Source of the DNA: Nymphaea colorata
Taxonomy: Eukaryota; Streptophyta; Magnoliopsida; Nymphaeales; Nymphaeaceae
Reading direction: 5' to 3'
DNA: 64,000 nucleotides
Assembly: GCF_008831285.2 (NCBI RefSeq)
Contig: NC_045148.1
Span: forward strand, 15,974,802 to 16,038,801
Positions 50,193-61,204 of the stretch are shown here, in pieces (within the stretch, counting starts at the first letter, position 1; every line of letters starts with the position of its first letter). A program made the position numbers and the translations under genes. The notes under the pieces were generated by a model that saw nothing but the letters and a program-made list of their open reading frames with translations, made no database searches and had not been told where the DNA came from.

Positions 50193-51166
50193 GGTAGAGA
50201 CAGAGGACGTATAGATCAACGTACATAGAAATGGGTGTTGGGAATCGGGAGACATCGGAAGAGATGATAGGGATGGACGGTGGGGGTTGGGCTACAGATC
50301 TTCATGAGTAAGGAAGAAAGATGTTTGGATGCATGAGTGAGGGGTACACGAACCACGCAGACCATTCGCCTCCATTCTGCAAAATGCTCCTTCAACTTTC
50401 TGCACAGACACGTATAGATACACCAGTTTAGAATATTCTGCCAGGAAAAAAAAAACACCGTTTTCCTTTTCTTTTTTTTTTACCTCCAACTTTTACTTCG
50501 CTCGATCCGAGTTGTTGTTTCCTCTCTCATTAGCTTCGACTTAACAAGAATTACCAGAGCGACGAATATCTGTTCTGTGTAAATGTTACATATTTGGCTG
50601 GCAAGGCCTGCAGAAAAGAGATCCTGAACGGTAGCTAGTGATAGGAACAGTCGAACAGATAAACAGCGCCGAGATATCTAATTATGTGGGCACACATGAA
50701 AGAAATATGTGATTTCCCATTGTCCTGGATTTTATGGAACTAAAACTAATGCCATGGATGTTCTGATTCTTATAAATTAGATGTATATATCAATTTTTTT
50801 TGTTTTCTATGTTTTCTTAATCCAAGTTTGAGACTGAACGAATACATTCAATTTTGTATGGAAAAGTGATTGAACTAAATTTCTACCATTCTTTTCAGAT
50901 CTTACTTTATGGACGAGCTAAAATCTATAAATTTGAAAGCAAATATAAAACTACTATTGTCTTTAAAAATTCTCATAAAATTCAGTTCATGAATGGGATT
51001 TGATTGATTCTCTTTTTATTTTTTAAAATATGGGCATATTAGTTCATCGCTCATGAAGTCAGATAGAAATCCAGAGTGAATTAATGAGATCTATGTTAGG
51101 AATAACACAAACTCTTCTCTCGCACTTTTAAGAGGAGGTTAGAAGCAACAAAAAAGAAGATAAAGA

Positions 51167-51204
51167 TTTACGTGGTTCGGAGCAATATTCTCCTACGTCC
51201 ACGG
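51167..51204 (+). repeat. Dispersed repeat core, copy 2
   Basis: Opens TTTACGTGGTTCGG and closes CTACGTCCACGG, matching the block at 5601-5640. It is preceded by a purine-rich AAGAAGA tract as in copy 1. Confidence 0.5.
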
Positions 51205-52533
51205 TCGCACAGATCTTTCACTATTCACTCACAGATAAATACAAATACTCTCAGAGAAGAAGATAAAAGAAACTGCGGCCCTCCTCTCAACATAAGGATT
51301 AGGACGAAACCTGCATTTGTACACAATGGATCCGCGGTATTACATATGAGTGTTCAGTATGATCAAGTTCCATACACCAACAATCTACACACCCATAAAT
51401 AAAGGACAGTTGAATTCACTCATTAAGCAACTTCATCAAGAGATCCCTTTTAAAAGATGTCAGCTGCTTTTAGGATATAGCCCTTAAAAGAATATATCAA
51501 GGGAAAAATGCGAAACATTTCAACATATAATATTAATTTGATTGGTAGCAGTAGGATGGCACGAAAAATGCTCACCTTATTACTTTTAATCACCTTTGGC
51601 TCAAAGCAAGCAACCCAAGTTGCTCAGTGAAGCGGGACAGATGGTCGTGGTCATCAAATGGATACTGGAGTATGCAGGCATCGCTTGGCATCGATATGCA
51701 TGGGGTGATAATCTCACCTTTCCAGGGAAAGATAATTCATTAAAATCGAGTGAACCAGATGTTAGAGATATGTTGTCGCATATAAGCCGATACAGTGTCA
51801 TATATGGACAAACGAATTTCCTTATCTAGACAGAGAAAAACTTGTTTTTATAAAGTCTATTTTATTTTTTCCTACATATATCTCTCTCTCTCGGGCTCGA
51901 TATAGGAATCACGATCTGGATCTCCAAGTTGCTCCTATACATTTTATGAGGCTCTTTCAATGAAAGCATCACAAGCAAAATGGCTTAACTCTAAAAGCTA
52001 AAAAATGCAATGGCCAATATTTCTTCAAAGGAAGAAAATAATTGGGCTTATATTCGTGATTTTGTGAGTGTGCTTGCATGTGGGCCAAGAAGACCATCTT
52101 TACCTGTAATGAAGCTGCATTAGCCAAATGTCCAGTGTCATCGGTCAAACAATAGAAGCAAGTCCCACCTGATTTAATCACATGCTTAATTGTTTTATTT
52201 GAAAACTAAGTCTAATAGGTTAGCCTATGATGGTGAACCAATGGCTAGCTAGCTAGGTCCATGGCAGCTTGATGAGTCTTTTCCAAGTCAATACTACTTG
52301 GGTTGAGTTTGAGCCTTTGTGGACCTAACCTCATGGCTATACAATCACATGCTCTATAGGAAGTCACAATAAGTTGCAAGATTCATAATAGACAGGCATA
52401 CGCTAGCCCGGCCCACATCGAAAATGATACAAGTAATGAACAATAATTTCCTGTCTTAGAGATGCTAAGAATTCGGTGTCTGGTTCTTAGCGTCCTAATT
52501 AATAACAGGAAGAGCGAAGGCAGCCTGTAGAAG

Positions 52534-52740
52534 GAGCCGTTTGATAAGAACATTTCCTTCTTGGAACATATGTCCTAAAATGCATGTCCAAAAGCATCAG
52601 GTTTTAAACCAACAATCAAATATCGGACATAATTATACATTAATGTTTTTTTAAACAAAAAATATGGTATTCTTGAAACATGTGTTATAGAAACATATGT
52701 TCCGAAAACATAACATTGTTGATCTTCTTACCAAAATGCC
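52534..52740. mobile_element. Candidate MITE, family B copy 2
   Basis: The left end GAGCCGTTTGATAAGAAC and the complement of the right end, GGCATTTTGGTAAGAAGA, form an imperfect inverted repeat. Interior phrases GGAACATATGTCCTAAAATG and GTCCAAAAGCAT resemble those in the element at 28,395-28,541. The target duplication is unclear. Confidence 0.4.
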
Positions 52741-53139
52741 TTAATGCCCTCTTAGTAGAGCATGGCGTTTGAGGCTGCACTCGCAATGCATTTTGCAGGA
52801 CAGAATGAAAACGGGCATGTTCCGCTTGCCCATGTTTGGATTGCTGTCCTTGTTATGAACTCCAGATGGCAAATCAAACGTCCTGTAAGGTCGAAGAAAA
52901 AATGACAAAATTTTCTCAAGGGACAAATTAAACCCATTAAAGAGAAGGGTGGTGGAACACTTTTGTGGGTATGAAACCACACAAAAAAAAAAGTTTATGA
53001 AGGTTGGAACATCAATGGGATTCTGCCAAGGAAAGACGTCCATACGCCCAAACTCTGTGAACCTTTATCTTTTGGAAAATCGGTATTGTGTACCATATAT
53101 ATGGATTCAAATACCATATAAATGGATTCAAAAGTCTAA

Positions 53140-53862
53140 TGTAACACCTCAAAATTTTAGTGTTGTATTAAATATTATTAAGTATATTCAATGGCTTATA
53201 ATGGATATTGTTAAGTTATTAGTTATCCAGGTTTGTAGCCTTTTTAAAGTTGGAGGTGAAATTGTTAAGAGGTGGGTTGGGATCCACTGGACCAAGGGTT
53301 CAAGAATAAGAGTGGGTCAGGTCGTTACAATGGTATTAGAGCACAGTTCGATACTCAGGCCTTAGGTTTCACACGTGCGGATGCATGTACTTTAAGGGAG
53401 TCCATTGTAACACCCAAAAAATTTAGTTTTGTATTGAAGATTGTGAGGCATCTTCAATGGCTTATAAGAGAGGTTGTTAAGTAGTTAGTTGTCTTGGTTT
53501 TTAGCTTTTTTGGAGGCTGAAACCGAAATTGCCAGGGAGCGGTTGTCATCCGCCAAACTAGGGGTTTGATCTTAGGAGTGGGTCGGGCGTTGAAGTAGTA
53601 CAAAGCATGATTCAGCACTCAGACTTGAAATCTGACACTCATGAACGTGTGTGCCTTAAGGAGGGGTGGATTGTAACACTTTAAAATTTTAGTCTCATAT
53701 TAAAGATTATGAGGAATCTTCAAGGGCTTATAAAAGGGGTTGTTAAGTTATTAGTTGTATTGGTTCTTAGCTTTTTTGGGGATAAAACCAAAATTGCTAA
53801 GAGGGTGAATTGACATCTATGAGACCAGGGGTTCAAGTCCAAAGATGGGTAGGGTCATTACA
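53140..53862 (+). mobile_element. Tandem array of a TRIM-type miniature LTR retrotransposon (3 LTRs, 2 internal domains)
   Basis: Three LTR-like units of about 190 bases start TGTAACAC at 53,140, 53,406 and 53,672. The first and third end in TTACA (53,329 and 53,862). Between them lie internal segments of only about 76 bases. The first internal segment opens TGGTATTAGAGC (53,331), a near match to the primer site for initiator tRNA-Met, and the similarity continues into TTCGATACT. Each internal segment ends in a purine-rich tract just before the next LTR (TTTAAGGGAG and TTAAGGAGGGGTGGA). Each LTR has a GGCTTATAA TATA-like motif. There is no gag or pol. This is the structure of terminal-repeat retrotransposons in miniature, which depend on other elements and often form shared-LTR arrays. 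Confidence 0.82.
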
Positions 53863-54033
53863 CTCAAACTCTAAAAGCTAATAATGAAGACCAAAAAAGT
53901 GGGACCACCCTTCATCTTAGGTTGGTCCAATCATTCAATCATATTTGTGATGCTAATTATTAAGTAAAATTAACCAGACTTGATTCAAGATATCTTGAAA
54001 CTTGATATTCAAAACCAAATTATGCACAATCAT

Positions 54034-54200
54034 TGCAACACCCCAAAAGTGTAGTTTTATATTAAAAATTATAGCATATCTTTAAAAACTTATAAAAAAA
54101 AAGGCTGATTAAGTTAATATTGTTCTTTTTTTTAGCATTTTTAGAACAATTGCACTTGTTAGAAGGCAGGTTGGGATATGTCAAACCTTGTTCAGAATTT
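54034..54200 (+). mobile_element. Fourth, diverged and truncated LTR of the same TRIM family
   Basis: It starts TGCAACACCCCAAAA, followed by TAGTTTTATATTAAAAATTA, CTTATAAAA and TTAAGTTAAT in the same order as the LTRs at 53,140-53,862. Similarity fades before the expected end. Confidence 0.6.
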
Positions 54201-57200
54201 CAATGCTTGAAATTAGTCAAAGCAGCAGAGAGAGAGAGAGAGAAATTTGCATCACTCAAAGATACTTGGCTCACAAAAAGTGGACCATGGACAGAAATAC
54301 AAGCAAAAGAGCTAGAGAAAAAGATAGAGACATGATGGGTTGATTGATAAAGCCATTCAACTATGGGATAAATGATAGCTGAATCCTAATTGGCTTGACC
54401 GGTGAAAGATGTATATGCGTGTGTGATCAATAAAGGACCAGGCAGTGCACGCATGGACACAATTCACACACACGTGAAATACCCAACTGATGAAGCATAG
54501 AGATAACATCACATTGAAATGCTGGGCTACAAAGCATTAGAATGATGGCCCTCTCCACCGAGACCAACATCCCCTAGCAGCGCTCTTTTCATTGTCTTCA
54601 ACCTTGCCAACCAGCCCACATGCAATGGAAAACGATGGCAATTATGTTTATAAAACTTTGCAAGACATTGAAGACCCATGACAGTGATGATGAGAAAGAA
54701 CAATGGCTTCAGTCAAACCAAGGGAGGGTGATAACTGATAATTTAAATGAAGAGTCCCCACCCAATCTGCAGGCAATTGTCTTGGGCTGGCATCCATGAA
54801 ACAGACCTGCCAAACGAAAAAGTTACGCATCATAATGCTTCTCCTTATCATTGGCAATTAGCCTGGCTCACCTTTTCTTTCTTCCTCCTTTTGTTCTTTA
54901 AGAAATGCTTTGTTCAACTGCCAGCAATTTGATTTTCAAAAGTTGCTTTTAACATGGCAATTTGCATCCAGATTGACAGAATGGATGATTGGTACCTTTT
55001 CTTCTTCACAATCTGATAACCTTTGGGAGGTTTACGAAATATTGGCTATATATCATCGCTACCACAAAAGGTATCTTCTCCCAGCTGGTAAGACTGTTTC
55101 TTCTTTTGGCTGCCCTGTGAACCAGAAAGATCAGTGTAATGTTAGGTATATAAATATATACATACATACCCATTTAATTTCGGCATTGAGGATATTGATG
55201 GGCATGACTGCATACTCTGATCCTTCTTCCTTTCCATACACAGGGACAAAAAGATACCACTTATGCCGAAGCAGGAAGTGACAAATGCAGTGAGCTGGGC
55301 TTAAAAAGAGTTTTTATGAAATGTTTAGCTGTTTCTTGGACGAGGGCCCATCCATCAACGGATGGAGAGCAACATCCACACGAAGACAAGTTGGAGAAGA
55401 AGCTGGTGAAAAGGGATGTTTCTGATCCGGTATAAAGCAGAGCAATGTGTTCCTTTGAGAAGGCTAGGGCGTGACACTGCCAGAAATTTGACCCAGCCAT
55501 TAATGGTTCTAACGAGCTGCTTTCCTGTTCACCTGCCTGGTTATAGCAAGCTGCTTACCTGCCCACCTGCCAAGCTCACGTCCCTTGTTTTCAGGAGGCT
55601 GCCCGGCCTTATGAGTGTGCACCCTTTCAATCTAGCTGTGTTCTTTTAAAGAGGTTAACCAATGAAGGATCAAATGTTAGGAGATCAACATCATGTATTA
55701 CTACTACAGGTCGTTAATGTGAAGACACTCCAAAACACACACTGAAAATAAACCATGTACGCTATGGAGACCTGAGGTTAAATAAGAGCTTCTTCATCTT
55801 TAGGTCCTTCCACTCACCTACAAACCAAAACAGGACTGCAAAATCATTTGAACACAAGGCAATAAATTTTTCTTTTTTTCATTCCTTTCAAGTGAAAACA
55901 ATACTGGATCGGACTGTGAAACTTAATTCCACTTTCAGCAGCTTGTATATCTATCTGCTAGTCGACTTTTTTTTTTTCTTATGATAATAAAGTGGGAAAA
56001 ACTATCTAAAATGTTAAAATGGACGGGGTGAAGGGAATTAATTTCGCCGCCCATCCGATTACCAGTGGCCGGTTTTGGAGCGACGTCTTGTCTTATCACG
56101 CCGGTGGTTTTTAAGCCTGAGCAAGTAAGTTTCCCGGCGACAAAACCCCTTCTTTTTCCTTTCAAGTCTAAGAATGCTTGAATTAATAAAGGCAGCCGAC
56201 ATGGCCTCCAGTCCTGGGTGTGTGTGAAAGAGCATCTCCCCGCCCTCTTAATTGAATAAATCTGATGCTTTCACACGAGAGGGTTTCGTTTTTACTCCTG
56301 TTGGGCCCCACCTGTCCCCTGGAAGATCGTAAAATTAATACCACACGGCCTTCACCGAACACGTACAAAGGGATGACCGCTTTTTGCGCTCGTAGACCTC
56401 CCACTTTGCTTTAATTATAAACTTAGGTTTCAGGTCTATGAAATATCTCAAAACCGCCGAGGATTTCTTGAATCCTTTTGAAAGGAAGCCTGTTGTTGGT
56501 GGATGAGTCAAAAACTTTTTGTTATGGGGCACTATGTATTAGTACTTTGAGTTGTCTTGGGTTGGCGTGAATAGTGCCCACGCTAGCTCCGCTATTGCTA
56601 TAAGCAGTTGATTTTCTTTTTCGTGTGTGTGGAATGCCCATAATTTTAATTTCATGAAAATAAAAACAAAAGCTGAAACTGGTACATGCACGAACAAACT
56701 TGAAATAAAACAGGCAAAAACATGGAGTTATCTTGGGATGGCTCCGCTACTACACACGTGTATATGTTAAATTCTCTTAAACTTAATATGAGAAACATTA
56801 GAAGTCATGAGAATAACCTGACACCCATATTTAGCTGTTCAAAACTCTGAGGCTCCGATCAGGGAACTCCATATTTGGCTGGCTTATTTTGGAAATTAGG
56901 CAGAACGGCAGGTCCTTATCTGGAGGAGATTAGGCCGCGTAGTTATCATGAGTCAGTAAAGAAAAGCAGACTTCCTCTTCACGTGTTTCCAGCTATGCAT
57001 CGATTTTATGCCTTTGAGAATACACCTGTATTGTCGTGTAAGTGCGATAGCATAGCATATTATATCGTATTAATTAGGACACGTTACGATTCCCTATGTT
57101 TCTTAGGATATAAAATACGAGTTCTCTTGATAAATAAAGCCTATTCTTGAAGTACAATATTTATACATTATATGCTTACAAAGAATAGTGTACTTTAAAT

Positions 57201-58292
57201 GCACCGTCTTATGTGCAGAGCAACTCAGGGAAGCGCCTATAGACAGGGAAGGGAAGGAACCTCTAGCTGGCTGCAGATATTTTCATGTGTTTGTGTTTAA
57301 TAATATAACGAATGACAAATTATTCTTTTAATGCTCCGTTCTGTTGCGAATTTCAAATCTTCCTTTCAACTTAGAAGGTAGGGAATAGAAAAAAATATCG
57401 ATAGAAAGATTGGAGATAAAGTTGCTGATCTTTTGTTGCTGTCCAAGGAATTGCGATATCAGGTGATCAAAATTTGGTTCAAGCTAAGGTCGACTAAAAA
57501 CTGACTGATAGAAGTCATTGAGCTAACAACCATTGTTTGTAGAATTATGTAAAGGAACTGCATGCCGCTTGTTCATTAATATATTCATTAAGGAACTGCA
57601 CATTCCAACACTCTATCCTTGTATCTGTGGGAGTTATAAAATGGATCTCAACAAAACGAGGATAAGGATTGAACTGGGGAGAAAGAAAAATAAGCAATTC
57701 AGCTCAAATGGTTTATGTCTCGAAGAACGAAACACTAAATCAATGACAATGATTTTTCCTGATGAAGCTATCATATAATGTAATGCAAGTGTCTCACACC
57801 TATCTACTTCTGCTGAAAAAGGAATTAAAAGAGATGTTAAAGGAGCTATGAGGATTGATTACCACCAATTCAACTCGATAGATTGTATGTTACTTTTCTT
57901 AAACTTATACTTTGGCATGAATAATTTTATGCATGAACCTCATGGATTGTCAATCAAATTGATCGAACGAGTCATCAATCAGCCACCACAACCCTTATAT
58001 CTCCTCAGCGTACGTAAACAAGTGTACACTGTCCAAAGAAGTGATCTATGAATAAAGGAACATAATAAAAGACACAGTCGATTGATGCAAACTTGGGTTC
58101 TCTCCACCATCTCTTAATTAAATGATTCGGTGAATGCACAGCAGGAATGGTTGCTGTCGAGGGGTTCTGAAAGCAACGTGAGATCTGTGGCACAGAGAGA
58201 CAAGAATATACCCATGTCTTCGAATCATTGTCATTATTTCATTTCACACTATTGTTATCAGTAGCATGTTAATGTTACTGTTCAACTCTCGC

Positions 58293-58323
<31 letters not shown>

Positions 58324-59170
58324 GTTGAAGAAAGCTATAAAGATGACTCGATGTTTCTTGCGTCTCTCGGTCTACTCTGGTTGGAACTTGCTCAAACCTG
58401 AGTTGCCGACCAAGAATAAACAAGAGAAAAAAATTGTGAGGTACCAACAAAAGGGTATCCCAAACAGACAGTTGTTTGATTGTTGGAACAGAACCGAGCT
58501 TTCTGTCCTGCAAGTTCCGGGGTGAGAGGTGAAACACATGACATAAGATGGTGTTTTTTATTGTGAACGAAGGGGAAGCGTCCCCGTGTATTCGGCGTTT
58601 GATTAGAATATAGTACAGGAATGCCAATGCTTCCACAGCACGACGAGCTTGGGTTTATTGATGGAGAGCGTTTTGAATCCTTCATGCATGATCCCCAGAT
58701 ATCTGCGTTCGTTTCTTGTCATTTAGAAAAGTGACCGACCATGTAAGGGAAGTCTTGATCACATGCCGCCAGCTACTGGCAATATCCTCTTCTGAATTAA
58801 AAAAAGCCATTATCATAAGAGGATCATAAACGTATTACGTCACTGTGGGCTTTTTTTTCTCTAAATTTTGTTTCTTGGAGTGTGATAGGATTATTTCTTT
58901 TAATTTCTTTTATTTGTCCTTTTTCTTCTCGTGTCTACCTTGAAGAAACCACTTGATGCCAATACAATATGAAGTTTGAACCAGTGACTGACTTGCAGTT
59001 GGCAGCTGCTTGGTCCACCGGCTGCGACAAAGCCCTTTGAGTCATCCTATTTCAAAGACTCAAAGACCAACCAAGAAAGAAGACACTTCAATCTCTTTTG
59101 CTCTTACACTTACATAATAATAATAATAATAATAATCTAAGTTACCTCTCTTGACATGATAAACAGGTAG
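54201..59170. other. Intergenic DNA
   Basis: No gene is supported. The stretch holds a (GA)n run at about 54,228-54,243, an (AC)n run at 58,292-58,320 and an (ATA)n run at 59,116-59,137. Open frames of up to 130 codons near 55 and 58.4 kb have no family motif and no splice-consistent partners. Confidence 0.5.
58292..58320. repeat. (AC)n microsatellite
   Basis: About 14 uninterrupted CA/AC units. Confidence 0.95.
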
Positions 59171-59177
59171 GCATGGG

Positions 59178-59378
59178 CAGGGGCGAAGCCAGGATTTTCT
59201 TTAAGGGCGGGCTGGCAGTTCGACCTCTGGATCCTAATAAGACCAAACTGAATTATAATACAAAAAATACCTTATACAATTAAAAAATATTATTTTTTTC
59301 AATGTAAAATAAAGAATTTTCATTGGTCGAATTGGGGCCATGGCCTAGGCGGCCCCCCCCCCTTCCCTTTTGCCCCTG
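59178..59378. mobile_element. hAT-type MITE (201 bp) with perfect 8-bp target duplication
   Basis: GGCATGGG flanks both sides exactly (59,170-59,177 and 59,379-59,386). The element starts CAGGGGCGAAGCCAGG and ends TTTTGCCCCTG, an inverted terminal repeat. The interior is AT-rich, with a run of C near the right end that mirrors the G-run in the copy at 38,623. It has no coding capacity. Confidence 0.88.
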
Positions 59379-59386
59379 GGCATGGG

Positions 59387-61110
59387 CCAAACCCCAACTT
59401 ACCTACCAAATAAAGAGACACATATTTATACATAAATTCGATGTCGAGGTAACTAGTCAAATTCGGTAATGGCTTTTTCTACGTCTGAAGCAGCGCGTGC
59501 CCGTTAATGGCTGCCAACTCAAGTCTGAATCATTGCAGGGATGATTTGAAGTGATTTTGTGATATTGGTCGAGAAAAGACTTTCTACAAAGCAATTAGAG
59601 CTTTGCTTTACAAAAGAAAGACATGGAAAAGCATGATTCGGTCCACAGCCAAAGGCAATCTATCTTGAAGGACCCGTTTGTTTCGCCTAAAATGGGAACA
59701 ACGGAACCCTTTGTGTTCATAAGAAAACTGACCCCGTCGGTGGGGACTGCTACTTTCACAGCAAAGGACAACTTTCCCATGGGAAACTCTTTCACGCCCA
59801 CTGTGAAAGTGCCCTTTTACTTGCTTTTTCCTGATTAAATGCATCAGCATTCTGCGTTTTAGTCTCCGAAGACGCGTCTTTCACAAGAAAATGCCGGACA
59901 GCACACCCTTCATATGAAAAGGACCACAACATTGCGAAACATAATTGGCAGCAGGTGTTTGTTTCCCGCTGATCGGAAAAGAAAGATGTACAAAGTCGTT
60001 TGGATGGATGGGTTTTTCATGGAAAGCTTTTCCTCTGCTGAAAGCCCTTTGTCCACCTTGTGCTGAATAGATCAGATCTTTTGGCTATCAGAACCGAACC
60101 CAGATCCGCACAACCATAATACGTAGGTAATGTTTGGTTAGTTGGACCCAAATCCGACCCGTTCAGAATTGAAGAGGTGGGGTTCCATCGTTGAGGGTGG
60201 GAGCGACACGTGCCCCCTGCGCGGTGGGGGCCCAGCTGTCCCTTACCGCGCTGGCAAAGCCAAGCCGATCCCCCCAAAGGTCTCCCACGGACAAGGGTAT
60301 TATCGTCATTTCCAAGGTCCACGATGGGGCCCCCCTTCGTCCTCTATCCTCCTCCCCTTTCTCGTGGCACATTCATGGAGAAGGCGGAAACTGGAGGGAC
60401 AGTATCGTCATTGGGCCACGCTTACCCTTCGATTTTAACGGGCGATCTTGCCTCCACGTCAGCGTGTATCCTTTCCCCCAACAGCAACGAATAAAATGGG
60501 CAGCACAAAATTTCAGGTGAGCGAAACGATTTGTATATAATTCCGGAAATAATCTTTTCGTTTTTCTTCAAATGAGCATGCCAAGAAGTCGATTTTTCGG
60601 AGAGGGGCTGTTTTAGTTCTGCAAAGAGCTTGATCAAAATTAATCGAAAAAATAATTTCAGGCTTTTGGGAGAAGCGCCCTCATGAAACAAAACAATAAC
60701 ACAAGTAGTGTTTTGCCAGCTGGGCCGTGTTCAGTTCGAATTTAAATCTTAAGTATATATTGAATCATTCTATATCTAATCCATTTGCAACCCCGTTTTT
60801 GAGGACGGAATCTTAGGTGTATTTATTTTTTTATAGGTTCTTTTAACTTCCAAGATGTGAGAATCCCCATAATATATACATAACCTGCTTGCTTTGGGAA
60901 ATTGCCTGTCCATAGAAAACAATTCAGGAAGAAACAGGGCTCAAATTAGAGTTAAGGAAGATATATGTACTCGATTGAAATTTTAAGAAGAGGAAAAATA
61001 AAAACGAAACTGAACTACCAAAGAGTCACGCTGCGTCTGTGCCTACCTTCCTCTACCACTGTAGATTGAAGATAAAAGGGGAAGGAGAAGGAATCAAGAA
61101 GATACCGGAG
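59387..61110. other. Upstream intergenic region of the F-box gene
   Basis: No gene is supported. A GC-rich patch at 60,140-60,480 is open on several frames through composition. It contains a G-box core CACGTG at about 60,207, a plant bZIP/bHLH site type, some 1 kb upstream of the F-box start. GA-rich sequence occupies 61,075-61,120. Confidence 0.45.
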
Positions 61111-61123
61111 AGAGAGAAAGGCC

Positions 61124-61129
61124 TATAAA
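61124..61129 (+). promoter_or_regulatory. Candidate TATA box of the F-box gene
   Basis: TATAAA in GCCTATAAACGG lies 81 bases before the start codon and just after a GA-rich tract, giving a leader of about 50 bases. Confidence 0.5.
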
Positions 61130-61204
61130 CGGCAGCTGCAGGTCCATTTTCCGGCCGTTCGAGCTTCCATCGGGAGAGGAGAAGCGTTGTGGTCCGTGAA
61201 AGAT

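Larger units (their letters stand above)
49600..53135. other. Intergenic DNA
   Basis: No gene is supported. The repeats are listed separately. Short open frames near 51.6 and 52.8 kb have no recognisable motif. Confidence 0.5.

Noticed and set aside
53829-53842. GGGTTCAAGTCC resembling a tRNA B-box, suggesting a tRNA gene or SINE
   Set aside because: It lies inside the third LTR at a position shared with the other LTRs, and no matching A-box or cloverleaf can be folded.
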